64,000 bases of DNA from Phorcus lineatus (lineage: Eukaryota > Mollusca > Gastropoda > Trochida > Trochidae): contig OV121091.1 of NCBI GenBank assembly GCA_921293015.1, positions 8,709,755 through 8,773,754 of the forward strand, read 5' to 3'. The translations under genes and the position numbers were made by a program. The notes under the pieces were generated by a model. That model was not told where the DNA came from and searched no databases. It saw only the letters and a list, made by a program, of their open reading frames with translations. This document shows positions 34,379 through 46,052 of the stretch, piece after piece (within the stretch, counting starts at the first letter, position 1; the number at the start of each line of letters is the position of its first letter).

Positions 34379-35400
34379 ATGTATGAACCTATAAATTTTG
34401 ATGATGATGCAGGAGCTGTTGGAGGTGCTCCGGATGAAGAGTTTGAAATGGACGATTTGAATGACTATTAATAGCCCAGCTACTTCTAGTATTTCCAGGA
34501 GATAATGAATGAGTTAATTTACAACAAGAAAATCGAGCTGAAACACAAAAGGGTGGGGTGCTTTTCCTCTTTATGAAGAATGGAGTAAAGAAGGAAGCAA
34601 TCCTTGATTTGATAGGTCCAAATTTAGTATTGATATAACAACAGGTAGACCTAGACTAAAAAGTCACCCATGTGTTGATTTAGTTTCTCAAAGAGGTGAC
34701 AAAAAGGGCAAGGCATTTCCTTTTATAATTTTAAAGGGTAAATTAGGGGTATGGACTATTCGTGAAGAATAAGGGTTTGTAGATTATACTTGTACACCAA
34801 AACCATAACTTCCAGAGAAGCTTGAGAGACCACTTAAAAGTTCAAAGTATAAGAGAATTGCGAGGGCTTGACGAGGCAATGCGGACTCAAAGAGGTGAAG
34901 TAATAAATAACCTATCCAAAATAACAAAATTGGATGAACATCTCGTAGAATATGAAAAAGATAAATTAGCCAAGCCGATAACCCAGAACAAAAGGAACGG
35001 GTTATTAAGAGAATAAGGGATTTGGAAGATGAAAGGTTGGTATGTTTGGAAGCTGCTTCAACAAATAAAGAAGTATTACAAATATATATTCAGCGTATCC
35101 ACCAGACTATTGATAGGATATTAGGGGAAGATACATCCCATGGTGAGCGTCTTTGAACTTTGTTTCCGGAACAGGGAATAACTATTGCCAGTATTCTAAC
35201 AGCGATAGGACTTCTAGTATCAACTCTGACTATCTATAACTGGAGGCCCATCAGGACCACCTGCTCCTCCTACACCAAACCAGAAACCTAATAAACTCAA
35301 GGAATGGCTACAATATACAAATTATTAGCGAATTTAGCAGGAAAAGCTGCAGCTGCATTACCAGGTATAATAGGAAGTATACTATCGTGGCTTTTTTAAC
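34379..35400 (+). pseudogene. Accessory gene of the virus-like element, broken
   Basis: It starts 48 bp from the capsid-like gene, head to head. The first 30 codons are acidic (MYEPINFDDDAG...) and end in a double stop at 34470. Further coding is visible in shifted frames: WGAFPLYEEWSKEGSN, RPRLKSHPCVDL and KGKAFPFIILKGKLGVWTI near 34555-34770, a charged coiled-coil-like stretch at 34822-35150, then EQGITIASILTAIGLLVSTL, a hydrophobic segment near 35175-35240 that looks membrane-spanning, followed by a Gly/Pro-rich run. Similar membrane-anchored proteins occur beside capsid genes in invertebrate virus-like elements, by memory. The function is unknown. Confidence 0.45.
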
Positions 35401-35499
35401 TTTTTATCTTAAACAGCATCTTGGTTTAGTACAATTCTCTGGGCAATAATGGCGGCTATGGGTGAGTTGATGATTATTTTAATCAAAGCTAGAATAACC

Positions 35500-36390
35500 A
35501 AATGATAATTAAACCAACAACTACCCCTCCAATTATGATATATTGTTTTCTATTTTCATGGTGTTGATCGACTATTTGTTAACTTTTAGTTACATGCTGG
35601 GGCTTGGGTCTAACACATGATTTTTTAGTTTCTTTTGGGTTTTTATCCTTTACTAACTGTGTAACCCCTGTATTAGTTTCTGTATTTCTACCCAATTTTT
35701 TATTACCTTCTGCAATAACGATTTCATTATTATAGCCTTTAACTTTACCAATTTTTAGTTTCATATCACTAGGCGCCATATACAAACCTATCCCAAAAAC
35801 ATAATCTACCTTTGAACTAGCATCTCGTAATACATCTTGACATCTTTTAATAGAAGACGGGAGATTAACTGGACAGGAAATGGCATCCTCAACATTTGCA
35901 ATAAACTGCTTCTGGGAATCGAATGATGTCCCTACGGATTTGATATTTGTTCTAGTTTGAGCTTGAGCACCTAGTAATGCCCACACATATGTTCTAATAG
36001 AATCATTTAATCTTTGAATTCCCGGTTGAGTAAATCCTTTAGAATTATCGAGTATAAAAGTATCACAATGTTCTTCAATCTGCTTTGTAAATACAATTTT
36101 TTTGTAGGGGTTGTATATTTCAGTGTGTGTGGTTTTCTATTGTAGGGGTGTCTATATTTCATAGCCATTGCATCTCTAAGTACATCTTTCATATCAATTA
36201 AGCTTAGGTTTTGGTTTTGATGCGAAAGAAAATTTAGAGGGATCATACTCACCATAAGGTCTAGAATTGTTAGGGTCATGTAACTTAGCATCATGAACGA
36301 ATACCTCCCCCATTCTATTATATTGACCCCAATTAATTTTCGGAGAAATACCAAATTCAGTACAAATGTTTTCATATCCTCTGACATTAT
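35500..36390 (-). pseudogene. Putative minor virion or membrane-anchored protein of the virus-like element, broken
   Basis: Reading from 36390 on the minus strand, INWGQYNRMGEVFVHDAKLH and RPYGEYDPSKF come first. A shifted piece (DMKDVLRDAMAMKYRHP) follows, then an open run of 135 codons (35986-35579) with WALLGAQAQTRT and a basic C-terminal tail. Past the stop, a short hydrophobic segment (YIIIGGVVVGLII) suggests a C-terminal membrane anchor. At least two frameshifts and a stop break it. It is convergent with the preceding plus-strand gene. No family was recognised with certainty. Confidence 0.4.
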
Positions 36391-36399
36391 ATGTGTTAT

Positions 36400-36420
36400 T
36401 TATTTATTTATTTATTTATA
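36400..36420. repeat. (TTTA)n short microsatellite
   Basis: ATTTATTTATTTATTTATTTATAA marks the boundary of the virus-like gene and the next inserted segment. Confidence 0.8.
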
Positions 36421-36574
36421 ACTTTTTATTTTGTTGCATTTTGGGTGCATGGTAGATGTAATACATACAGTACATGGGTTTACATGAACAACTTGTTACA
36501 CATTGACCAATGTTAACAAAAAGTAGAAAGATTGTCATTAACAATGGCATTATATTTAGCTAAGTTATCCCAGC

Positions 36575-36765
36575 AGGCAATATGACGTTGTATAAACGTT
36601 GAAACGACGTCGTTTACCAACGTTGAAATAACGTTGAAATTTGAATGGATTTGAAAATTGCGGCGACGTTGAAATCCGACGTTATTTCGACGTCGGTTCA
36701 ACGTTGAAGCCAAGACGTTGTATTGACGTTGAAAAAACGTCATTTCGACGTCAAAGCTTGTTGAT
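36575..36765. repeat. ACGTTGAAA-rich short repeat cluster
   Basis: The motif ACGTTGAA or its complement recurs about ten times, partly as inverted pairs such as AACGACGTCGTTT and GACGTTGAAATCCGACGTT. The pattern gives hairpin potential. Similar CAACGTTGAA-rich segments are scattered in other invertebrate genomes; the type of element is not known to me. Confidence 0.75.
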
Positions 36766-37059
36766 CAGTCAGGTTGTGTAAGCTTTGTTTTGTTATTATA
36801 TTTGAAGCAATGCATCATCTGTAAGGCTATGCTTTCAACTTCAGCAGTATCACATGCCTCGGTTCAAGACTTCGATGGCTGCTCGTTTGTAATTATCCTT
36901 GTAATGGAAATTAAACCTGTTGTGAGGGTATTAATGTTTATATGACACTCCAACGATTTAGACTAAAGTGTCACCAAAAAAATGTTTGTTACAAAGGCGC
37001 AATTACCTTTTTGTAAGAACTACTAAATTTATGCAAATCGAAAATTTATGTTTTCAGTT

Positions 37060-38005
37060 GTGAACATAACTTCACAAAATAGATGAAATATGGTTTCTCT
37101 GCATTTTTTTACAGTAACTACGCAGGTCAGTATCTATATATCCCATCTTACACAGAACATAGTCCACTGGCTATATAAAATGCAATACTTGGTATTGAAA
37201 CCACTGAAGATTACAGAGGGCAACACATTTTAATGGATTTGTGTTGTACAGGCACTGATCTCTATCAGTAATATTAACTAATAGTAATTCTTCCCACTTC
37301 CAAAAATAGTCTTTGGAGTATTTGAGTACTGAATTCACTTTAATAAGATTCGTGTAGTTATACTGTGTTTCTTTCAATGCTTTAAAGTAGGTGAAACATA
37401 CTGGGTGGAATAATTGGGGTTTGAATCTTAATTATCTTATTGATGTTGCACAATTTGCAGTAGTATCTTATGGCTTTAGTGATGCCATATAGACAAGATA
37501 GTTAAGTTTAATGTTATAGTGGCTAATAAACTTTTCATGTAATAAGAGAGTATCGTCTTCATCAAGTAGATCATTGACAAATATAATACCTTTGTCAAAC
37601 CAATGTTGGTAGAAAACACAGTTGTCATCAATTAGAAAATTTTCCTTTAGCCAAAGTATTTGTGCAGCAATAGCGTGAGACGATGATTGATGTGTTTTGG
37701 TAGATTTGACAAATTTCATCCAAGCATGAATGAGATCAATGTAAAATCTGTTTCTAAAAGATGAAACCAAGTTAAATATAATTCGTTGGCTATTAATATT
37801 AAATATATTCAATGAATATATAGATTGTGTATTTATATTAAATAATTGACACCATTTGTAGTCTGATTTATATGCTCTTCTAATAACCGAGAGCTTTTGC
37901 AACTCTATGATCTCCTTTATTTTAAGGTATTTTATTCCCCCATCTTTTTTATCAAGAGCTATCTGCGATCTCTTTACTTTATCTGGTTTGTTGCCCTAAA
38001 GGAAT
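37060..38005 (-). pseudogene. L1/Tx1-like LINE fragment, C-terminal RT region
   Basis: On the minus strand, KDGGIKYLKI precedes the long frame 37902-37468, which includes SVIRRAYKSDYKWCQLF, QILWLKENFLIDD and WFDKGIIFVNDLLDEDDTL; then a 37377-37171 frame with CNLQWFQYQVLHFI and a degraded C-X2-C-like tail. This order (KDGG...R...W...L W.N..I ... W...GI..VNDL ... W.QY...H) is that of the C-terminal half of L1/Tx1 RT proteins. Stops and a shift separate the frames, and the RT active-site part is absent. Confidence 0.8.
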
Positions 38006-38089
38006 TTAAAACAATTTGTTTGAAATTTATCTGTTAGCGATTCTGATGGATTTGGTAGAGGCGAGAAGAGGTGGTTTAATTAAGGCAAA

Positions 38090-39550
38090 ATTAAGGATTT
38101 CAGGACTGTATTTCTACCTAGATGTAAAATACATATCTGTGCTACGTGATATAAAGATACAGCTTCTGCCGCAAAATGGTGATTTTCACATATTTTTAGT
38201 TTTACACCATTTTGTCACACCAATTTTCTCATGATGTGCTCAACGTATTTTGACAATTTTTATATCACAAGATAGAGAAAAAGATTGTCTTTCATTCCAT
38301 GTAAAATGCGCAAAAATAAATAAAGACACAGCAAGCGCCGCAAAAAAAGCTAATTCCTTTATTCAAATCAAGTGAACTGAACGGCGATTTTGACATGTGC
38401 CCTTCTTTCGCTCATATCTTCTCAACAGCTCGGCGCATATTGAAATTGTTAACCTCGTGATAAAGAGGGAATAATTGTCTTCGATATGATATAAAATTTG
38501 TATATGCGCTAAATGAAATAAAGATACAGCAAGTGCTGCAAAAAGGTAACTTTTGTTTATTCTTTAGTTTTTAACCATTTTTTAGCACTTTATATCACAT
38601 AAACTTCTTGGCATATTTTGAAATTCTAGATATCAAAATATAGAAAAAAGGACGATCTTCATTATCATATAGAATTTGTATGTACACGAAAATCAGTAAA
38701 GACCCAGCTAGCATCATAGAACAGGCAATTTCTCTATTCATATCTTTTTAACTAAAAAGGTATTTTTCACCTGCTATTTACACTTCCTATCCATTTAACG
38801 GCAGAGCGCATTATCAAAATTCTTATATTACAATATAGAGAAAAGGAAAGCGTTAAGTGTCGTCGCAATCATCAAAATGTGTTCTCAAATACCTGAGAGT
38901 ACCATATTTGCACACTATATATGTTCCAAGTGGTACATATTTATTATGTTTATATCATCGTAAAGAAGAAATAAATATCTCCATTTTCATATATAATTTG
39001 CACATATGTGCATCAAAATAAAACGTGTGGAAATTATGTGACAAATGTTGTGGTAGGGCGATTATAAAAGTCTGTTTTCACTAGCTATACCCACATTTCG
39101 TTGGTAATAACTTCTAATCACAGTGCAATAGATTATTATGTTTTATATCTTCGTAAAGAAGAATAAATTGCCTTCGATTCCATATATAATTTGCATGTAT
39201 ACAAAGCGAATTACTTGATTTATAAAGTTGGAAATAAAGACAATTTCTATTATGTGCGAATGAAATTTTCAGCTGTGATATCCCTGTGCCGCCTGCACGC
39301 GCTGAGCTCGTGTGTTTACCCGGGGCTATTACCTTAGTAATATTACTGTGGAGATCAGAACGTTATCGGGTTTTATCACTACCCTGCTTTCGTAATTTGT
39401 ATCTTTCGTTTAGGATGGCGTATTTTAATGAAGTTTATTGTGAAATATACAGCAAGAAATTAGCTTCATTTCCGTATATAATTTGTATATGTGCAATCAG
39501 TGATTAACTGATTTATAAAGTTTGAAATGAAGACAATTTTTAAATAATTG
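38090..39550 (+). repeat. Degenerate tandem repeat, period about 170-200 bp
   Basis: The phrase TAAAGA(T/C)ACAGC...GC(C/T)GCAAAA recurs at about 38150, 38322, 38520 and, more diverged, 38697. The preceding phrase ATATAAAATTTGTAT or similar recurs about seven times to 39500. Units are highly diverged, so this is an old array; no coding. Confidence 0.7.
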
Positions 39551-39999
39551 TAAAGTTCCTTCTACACATATTTTTATAATTTTTTTTATATCGATGTCAA
39601 GAGGATTTATTCTTATTGAGTTTTGTATTGATTTCGCCCGTGCGCTCTTAGAATTTATTGAGTTATGGCGCCCAAATTAAAAACAAGTTTACTTTGGTTA
39701 TAGAAACCATTCTAGGGGTGATAGAAATTTCGTTCAAAGTGCCCGGTAAGTATCAACCATTTATGACACGGGATTGGCTGACTAGTTTTGTAAACAATGA
39801 TGATAACGTCCGTATTTTGCCATGTGAATACACCATATGTTGTTAAAACGGTTGCATCTCGCAGCACTGGAATATTCAGCAACGGGTGCTAGTTACGCTT
39901 TTACGGTAGCGAGGTGAGTGCTTGAAAATTCAGGATTGGTCAAAATAATATTTAGCAACGTATGAGTTAATTTTATGCTTTTGATAGAGGTTACACCAC

Positions 40000-40770
40000 T
40001 TTAGCTCACAGATTCAAGTGGACCTAGACCTAGACATGAAAGGTGTGTTACTTAGGAATAGTAGATTTAGGTGATTTAGAAGGATTCGATAGACCAGCTG
40101 AGAAGAACAAGTATATGGATTGCAGTTCACTGAGTTCAGTGTTAATAACAGAGTACAACTTAGTAACAAAGAAATGTTCATTGATGAAGGGGAAGAGAAC
40201 ACTATGTATGGATTTCAATTCAAGATAACAATTATGTACAAAAAACAATCATTAAAGAGCCTACATGTGAGCTAGATATTAGTGTAACCCCCAGGAACAT
40301 AATGGTTGGGAAACAAAATTTTCTTAGAAAAATAATAAATAATGGATCCGCCTTGGTCTCTTATTTTCCAAATAAAAAGAAGGGCATCAAAGTATCCAAT
40401 GGCGCTGGATTAAGACTTACCCGAAATAAGGAAGTAAAGGCTGAAATACCTGTATTCCTAGAAATAATAGAAATTTTTGATAAGAAGAATTATGGAGAAT
40501 ATCTATAGCTATTGTTTTTGGAGCTGTCCCAACTGATTTCGTGACCATACTTCCCGGATTGAATATAAAAAGGAAAACTTGTAATAGACCCATTTATATT
40601 TTCATAACACCTGATGCAATGGTTAATAGTTTGGAAGGTGACATAGAAATCCAAAGCCCTGCAGGAAGTAGGACTAAAGTTGACAAGATAGCTATGGATA
40701 ACAGTGTTTTTCAAAAAAAAATTGCACTTCTGAACAACCGTTTTTGCTATTTAGAGTATTAGGGGACTTG
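40000..40770 (+). pseudogene. Unidentified gene of the virus-like element, broken
   Basis: Plus-strand coding pieces run YMDCSSLSSVLITEYN or, in another frame, EMFIDEGEENTMYGFQFK, then NIMVGKQNFLRKIINNG...FPNKKKGIKVSNGAGLRL (40302-40508) and after a shift FGAVPTDFVTILPGLNIKRK...ITPDAMVNSLEGDIEI (to 40762). Codon use and the shared frame order suggest one original protein of roughly 220 or more residues. I do not recognise the family. Its assignment to the virus-like element is by position between other broken genes of the same age. Confidence 0.35.
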
Positions 40771-40915
40771 CTATTTATAGGTTAAAATATTTAATATAAA
40801 AAATGCGTTCTGAGTTATCAAACGATTTTGAGGCATTCTGATTAGCCAGAATTAGTGAAATAAAAAATGAGATTATTAACGAACGATATTCCCATAAACG
40901 ACAACAAGAAAAATA

Positions 40916-42430
40916 TAAACTCTTCAAAAAAAGAAACTTGACATTCATGCGAAATTGATTTTTTCGAAACGGGTCAATTTTTTTCATGATATATACCTGT
41001 AATTTAAAGAAAGGCTTGCTCAAAAGTGTAAATTTACCAAAAACAATGGCCCAAAAAGTTTACGTTGTGTTCAGGGACGAAAACGAGCGATTCGTCCAAA
41101 TGCATTTTCTGCCAAAGCACGTGCAGCATGGGATCATGAAGGTTTACATGCAGACACGTCTGCTTTAGGGGTATAAAAAGCCATATCAGCCGCTGTTCAT
41201 TCAGACTACACAACATCGGTACAGCCAACTGAAGAATGCCAAGACTGAACAGAGCGCAACGCAACAACGCTATTGGCAGACTGCAAGCAGGAGCGACACA
41301 GCGAGATGTTGCAACACACTTTGGCGTGTTCCAGACAGACCATCTCTTCATTGTGGACCCGTTTCAACACCCGAAACAGCGTTGATGATAGGCCAAGGTC
41401 AGGCAGACCAAGGGTGACTACTCGGGCCCAAGATTGGTACATCCGACTGCTCCATCTTCGGGAACGCACCAGGACAGCAACGTCAACAACAACGCAGATA
41501 CCAGGCCTGCGTCGAATTTCCGACCAAACGGTACGCAAGAAGCTGAGAGAGGCTAGCCTTTTCCACGACGACTGGTTCGACTTAACGCAACGTCATCTGG
41601 CGGAACGTTTCCAGTGGTGTCAACAGAGGATGAGATTGGCATGTGCAAGGTGGAGAACCGTTCTCTTCACTGATGAGTCCCGTTTTCTGCTTCGACGAAG
41701 TGATGGACGAGCACGTGTACACCGACGTCGTGGAGAACGTTATGCTGCCAACTGTGTTCAGGAGGTTGTCTCATTTGGAGGTGGGAGTGTCATGGTGTGG
41801 GCCGGGATTCGTCACGGTGATAGGACACCCCTTGTGCATGTTGTGGGTAACCTCACAGGAGTACAGTACAGGGACTAGATCCTACAGCCTTACGTTATTC
41901 CTCACGTCAACGCCCATGGTGGTCTCTTTCAGCAGGACAATGCTCGACCACATGTTGCACGTGTTTGTCAAGACCTTTTTACAGCGTAACAATGTCCAGA
42001 CATTGCCATGGCCAGCCAGGTCACCAGATTTGTCACCAATTGAGCATCTCTTGGACAAACTAGATCGACGGGTGCGCAGTAGGAATCCACCACCAAAAAC
42101 ATTTCCACGACTTCTTGCAGCACTTCAGCACGAATGGCAGAACATTCCACAGGCTGTGATTGACAACTTGATTGCATCCATGGGTCGTCGGTGCCAAGCA
42201 ATAATCAATGCCAATGGTGGCCATACCCGATACTGATATTTGTGCACCCCTGTGATGTTGAAACACTTGTGCACCTGTGCATTTCAAGATCATGCTTATT
42301 CTGAATAAAATTTACTGAACAGAGATCTTCAAACAGCGTTTTAGTTTTCATTTCAATGTTTAACTTGCATCTGTGGTCTTTATATTGAACTTTGAAAGTC
42401 AGTGTCAAGTTTCTTTTTTTGAAGAGTTTA
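40916..42430 (+). mobile_element. Tc1-like DNA transposon with 26-bp TIRs and TA duplication
   Basis: The element spans 40918-42428 (1,511 bp). Its left end begins AACTCTTCAAAAAAAG and the right end is the reverse complement; the first 26 bases are identical. TA flanks both sides (40916-40917, 42429-42430), the hallmark of Tc1/mariner insertion. It carries a frameshifted transposase gene. The intact TIRs mean it could still be mobilised in trans, though this copy cannot make its own enzyme. Confidence 0.95.
41236..42236 (+). pseudogene. Tc1-like transposase, frameshifted
   Basis: It starts ATG 41236 (MPRLNRAQRNNAIGRLQAGA), a helix-turn-helix DNA-binding domain, and shifts frame around 41330. 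The frame 41273-41878 then holds RPRSGRPRVTT, the LFTDESRF block (first catalytic Asp) and FGGGSVMVWAGI. A stop at 41876-41878 replaces the codon before ILQPY. The DNA-cleavage domain continues with QQDNARPHVARV (second Asp) in that frame and, after another shift near 41980, LPWPARSPDLSPIEHLLD (catalytic Glu) to the stop at 42236. The DDE residues are all present but in different frames. The Trp of the usual PIEHLWD is Leu here. Dead copy of a recent family. Confidence 0.93.
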
Positions 42431-42794
42431 ACAACATTTATCACATTAAGTGTAGCATTGGGTACAGCTGGGGTAGGAGTACTATTAACATTAATTTTGA
42501 CCCCAGTAGCAATTGGATTTGAAGCAGCCGCAACTTTATCTGGTGTCCTCGGGGTTTCTTTAAATTGTCTTTCATGTAAATTACATTCAAAATTAAAGAA
42601 ACATGAACAAATTCATATTATTGCTGATTCTAAACTTAACACCATATCTGACCTTATTTCTAAGGCGTTAGACGATAACTCTATATCAGACACAGAATAA
42701 GCTTTGATATCTCTTAAGCTTTCAAATTTTCAAGAAATGAAGGAAAATATTAAAGTGGTAAAATCTTTAAAAGAGATTGAATACTTTACCCAAT

Positions 42795-43505
42795 TCAAGT
42801 GCAATTGTACTTGCATTTTGTATCAAATCTATAACAGCTGATGTTTCAAATCTGGTTGGGAAAGATCTTTGAAATATCCCTAACAAATATTAACACGTAA
42901 TTTCACACTAGTAGGCCCTATGCAAATTGAATCAATTTTTATTGCAGCACTGATTAAAACACGAGGATAATTGATATCAATTCCATCAATGAATTCTATA
43001 TTATCCCCACAGTAAAAAATTTGGAATGACATAACTTTGCGAACTGGACATTAGAGTCGGGTTTAAAACATTTACACAAATCTTCCAAGACATTATTCCT
43101 CAATTCATTGTAATCTTCACTCATTTCTAACAGATTATTCAATTCACGTCTCACTTTTTTTTAGTTAATTCATTTGTTTCTTTTAATTTATTATTCAATT
43201 CATCTATTTCCATTTTGGTGTTGCTAATCATGTGGGTTTCACATTGTTCTATAATTTTGATTAAGTATTACCCAATTCTTCTGACAAATGTAATGGTATG
43301 GAAAATCCTCCAATTAAATCTCCTTTCTCCCGTCATTATTGGAGATATCAATCATCTTATATGTAATATTATTAAACACAACTTTTCTTGAATCACTGAA
43401 TAACATGCTATAATTTCTATGATTTGATAAAATTTTAGGAAAATAGCTGTTTTTGCTTAAGCAACTTGAAGCAAAATTAAGCAAAATCAAGCTAATTAGC
43501 AGCAA
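42795..43505 (-). pseudogene. Coiled-coil gene of the virus-like element, broken
   Basis: The minus strand carries an open 63-codon frame (43505-43314) with YFPKILSNHRNYSMLFSDSR and ITYKMIDISNNDGRK, continued past a shift by LIGGFSIPLHLSEELG, then a lysine/asparagine-rich coiled-coil-like part with stops (43270-43130) and NNVLEDLCKCFKPDSNVQFA and GIDINYPRVLISAAIKIDS. It is convergent with the membrane-helix gene. The family is not recognised. Confidence 0.4.
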
Positions 43506-43529
43506 ATCTAACCGCTGCTAATCCATACA

Positions 43530-43802
43530 CAGGGTGAATATACCCTGAATCCGTTAGCCGGATCCCTTGCCGGATCCTCCGGATCCTCGCAAAAATGGTA
43601 TACTGGGATCCGGAGCCGGATCCCTCACCGGATCCGGGATCCGGCCGTACACCACCGGATCCCAAGTAGATAAGAATACGGGGATCCGGAGCCGGATCCC
43701 TCACCAGATCCTAGATCCGGACGGACACCACCGGATTCTCTACCGGATCCTAAGTAGATAAGAATAATAGGATCCGGAGACGGATACTATACCGGATCCT
43801 CT
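43530..43802 (+). repeat. GGATCC-rich minisatellite, copy 1
   Basis: It opens with a CAGGGT-GAATAT-ACCCTG hairpin and continues with about 14 GGATCC or near variants, many in the form CCGGATCC. Its reverse complement is at 52053-52287, homologous from the hairpin through a shared GATAAGAATA segment. Spurious short frames with SGSGSG-like repeats are not genes. Confidence 0.93.
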
Positions 43803-44820
43803 TCTTATAGCGATGTAGGAATGTAGTTAAGAAATATGAAGTTTTTGTAAGTTAAGTAAGCTTTTGTCAAAACGTTGTCTGAAGCAACCAATACACAATG
43901 CATCTTTGACAACTTTAACATATTGTTTACATGATATTGTCATATAAAGGCCATTTGAATTTATAAAGAAAAAGAACTGTTGAGTTCTACACTCTTAAAA
44001 CATGTCTTTGTGAAAGTTTGTTAGCCAAAGGTGACAAAGTCAGGCTTAAATGATAGATGTTTTGATGATGAAATTTAAATTAACATACAATTTTTAGAAA
44101 AACAGTTTTAATCGGAATCAGAATTTAAGGGGTCATTTCGTATTAAAATTTATTCAAAATATTTTCTGAATTAACCAATGTAAGATACACTATTCAGCAC
44201 CAATTGTCACACTTGAATGCACACTCATCACACCTGTTGGTCAGTCCACATATCAAGTTGCCTAATTACGGTATTACATTAGTGTATATATTGTAAATGA
44301 ATTCGCTTTAGGTAATATATCATAGATCACAAATAGTTTAAGCAAAACTTTATCACACAAAATTAAATGAAAAATAAATGTATTCAATTACTTCAAACAT
44401 TTATTTACAAACGCACTCACACATAAATATATAAACAATCATATATACATATATACAAATCAGTATGCACCTGAGGGTAGTGTTCGTAGATATTTCATGT
44501 TTGATTTTATATAAACATATATATACAAAGTCAAGTATACACCTGCACAAAGGTAAATGCAAAATTGTCAGATTTCAGAAAATACATGAAACCCATTCTG
44601 TGATTGAATCATGTACTTTCTTTAACTCATTAACGCCGAGACAGCTTCACGGTTCAACGCCTGGGCTGCTGACCACAGACACTGCTCGCTGTAGCGAAAC
44701 CAATTAGGTCAAAGCAAATCGGCGAGTGTTGAACGGAAACTTTCTAGCCTTGTACCATAAAGTCTTGATTGTTTTATTGTTTCATGAAGATCAAATGCAG
44801 GTGCTGAATGTGGATACTTT
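43803..44820. other. Intronic stretch without recognised features
   Basis: AT-rich, with short ATAT/ACAT runs at 44400-44530. No gene recognised. Confidence 0.55.
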
Positions 44821-44827
44821 ACAGGAA

Positions 44828-44935
44828 TATAACAGACAGATAGACAGACAGACAGACAATAGTTTATTAACGTCTCACTTCTGTACATAGCTAAGATACA
44901 TTTACATTTATACACACGATTCATATAACAGGTGA
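44828..44935 (-). mobile_element. Possible LINE 3' end with (CTGT)n tail, minus strand
   Basis: On the minus strand, sequence like AGACGTTAATAAACTATTG runs into CTGTCTGTCTGTCTATCTGT. A tetranucleotide tail after an AATAAA-like motif is typical of a truncated non-LTR element. No coding part is visible. Confidence 0.45.
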
Positions 44936-46025
44936 TATTTCACCATTGAGTTTTTATCTTGCGGTTCGATTTCATTTCATAAACATATTCAAAGATGATC
45001 ATAAGAATGGGAGAGAGTGAAATTGTTTTCATTGTCTCACCAAATGCAATTGACAAGTAAACTGCGTAAGATATCGCACCTTCTACATTGGTCAAAAGGT
45101 TCTGAGAGACAATTTCTCTTACTTATACCTAAACAACAGTACTTAAAGAACAACAAAAAATAAACACAGACACACACATACACACACTAACATATTATGA
45201 TATATATAGTATATACATAACCAAATATCACTTATAAGCGTTTGTCAATCTTCATGTTAGAATGTCTTTCTCAATCTACCACTACAGTGATTTGAAGGCG
45301 GCATATTGTTTACGCGTAACGTTCCTCATATTTTCACATATGTTGATTCACATGCATTTTTATTTGTAAATACAAATACTGCATGTCTACACACCATGTT
45401 AAGTATATACAGTGTGTCAATAGTTCAACTATATGAATCATAATTAAGAATAATGGAAATGATATCACGATTTAAGGGATAGAACAGAAGTAACATTAAC
45501 GAATGTAAAAGTAGTCGAATTATTAGATAGAAATATATTCATATGCATGAAGAATTGACTTGTTGTTGACATACCTATTAAAAGTGCATATTACATCACT
45601 TCACAGGTTAGCTATATTTTTAAGTGTTTCATTCTGTTGGGACGAAGTATAATTTAACATGTGCAAAATATATGTAACGCGAATAAAATCAATTATTTGA
45701 ACTCAAAAGAATACAAAAAGGATTGAATTGTCATCTTTACAAAGTAACTATTTTTCATATGGAAGATTTCATCAAAACTCGAATGCCTAATTACAGGTGA
45801 TAATTGTGAATATGTATAGAATGATGGGCGTAGCTCCATGAAGAAAATTGTCCAATGATGTAACCTAAACTTTATTCTACAATTTTTACGTGACAAAGAT
45901 TAGCGGCGCGTATACAGGTGTATCCGTACATGATTCTTCCTGTATCGGTTTTTCGTCAAAAGAGACTGACTTTATTGCATCGAATAAACAGGTTATTGTC
46001 GTTTAGTGACCTGAATAACCCAGCG
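44936..46025. other. Intronic stretch without recognised features
   Basis: AT-rich; (CA)n-like run at 45165-45190. Short minus-strand frame 45896-45693 has no features. Confidence 0.55.
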
Positions 46026-46052
46026 CTCTGATAAATAAATAATGCAAGCTAT

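Larger units (their letters stand above)
40801..42790 (+). pseudogene. Membrane-helix gene of the virus-like element, split by a Tc1-like insertion
   Basis: Left part (40801-40917): MRSELSNDFEAF, a stop, then ISEIKNEIINERYSHK, a helical charged stretch. Right part (42431-42700): FITLSVALGTAGVGVLLTL and TPVAIGFEAAATLSGVLGVS, two hydrophobic segments, then KKHEQIHIIADSKLNTISDL and SKALDDNSIS, ending at a stop after TE; coding seems to continue briefly (LKLSNFQEMKENIKV). The halves join at a TA dinucleotide, allowing for a possible one-base shift. A small two-helix membrane protein with a charged C-terminal tail is the best description; the role is unknown. Confidence 0.45.

Noticed and set aside
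41034..41538. Minus-strand frames over the Tc1-like transposon
   Set aside because: Shadows of the transposase coding strand.
43492..43761. Gly/Ser- or Pro/Asp-rich frames
   Set aside because: Translation of the GGATCC minisatellite; the same occurs at 52036-52263.
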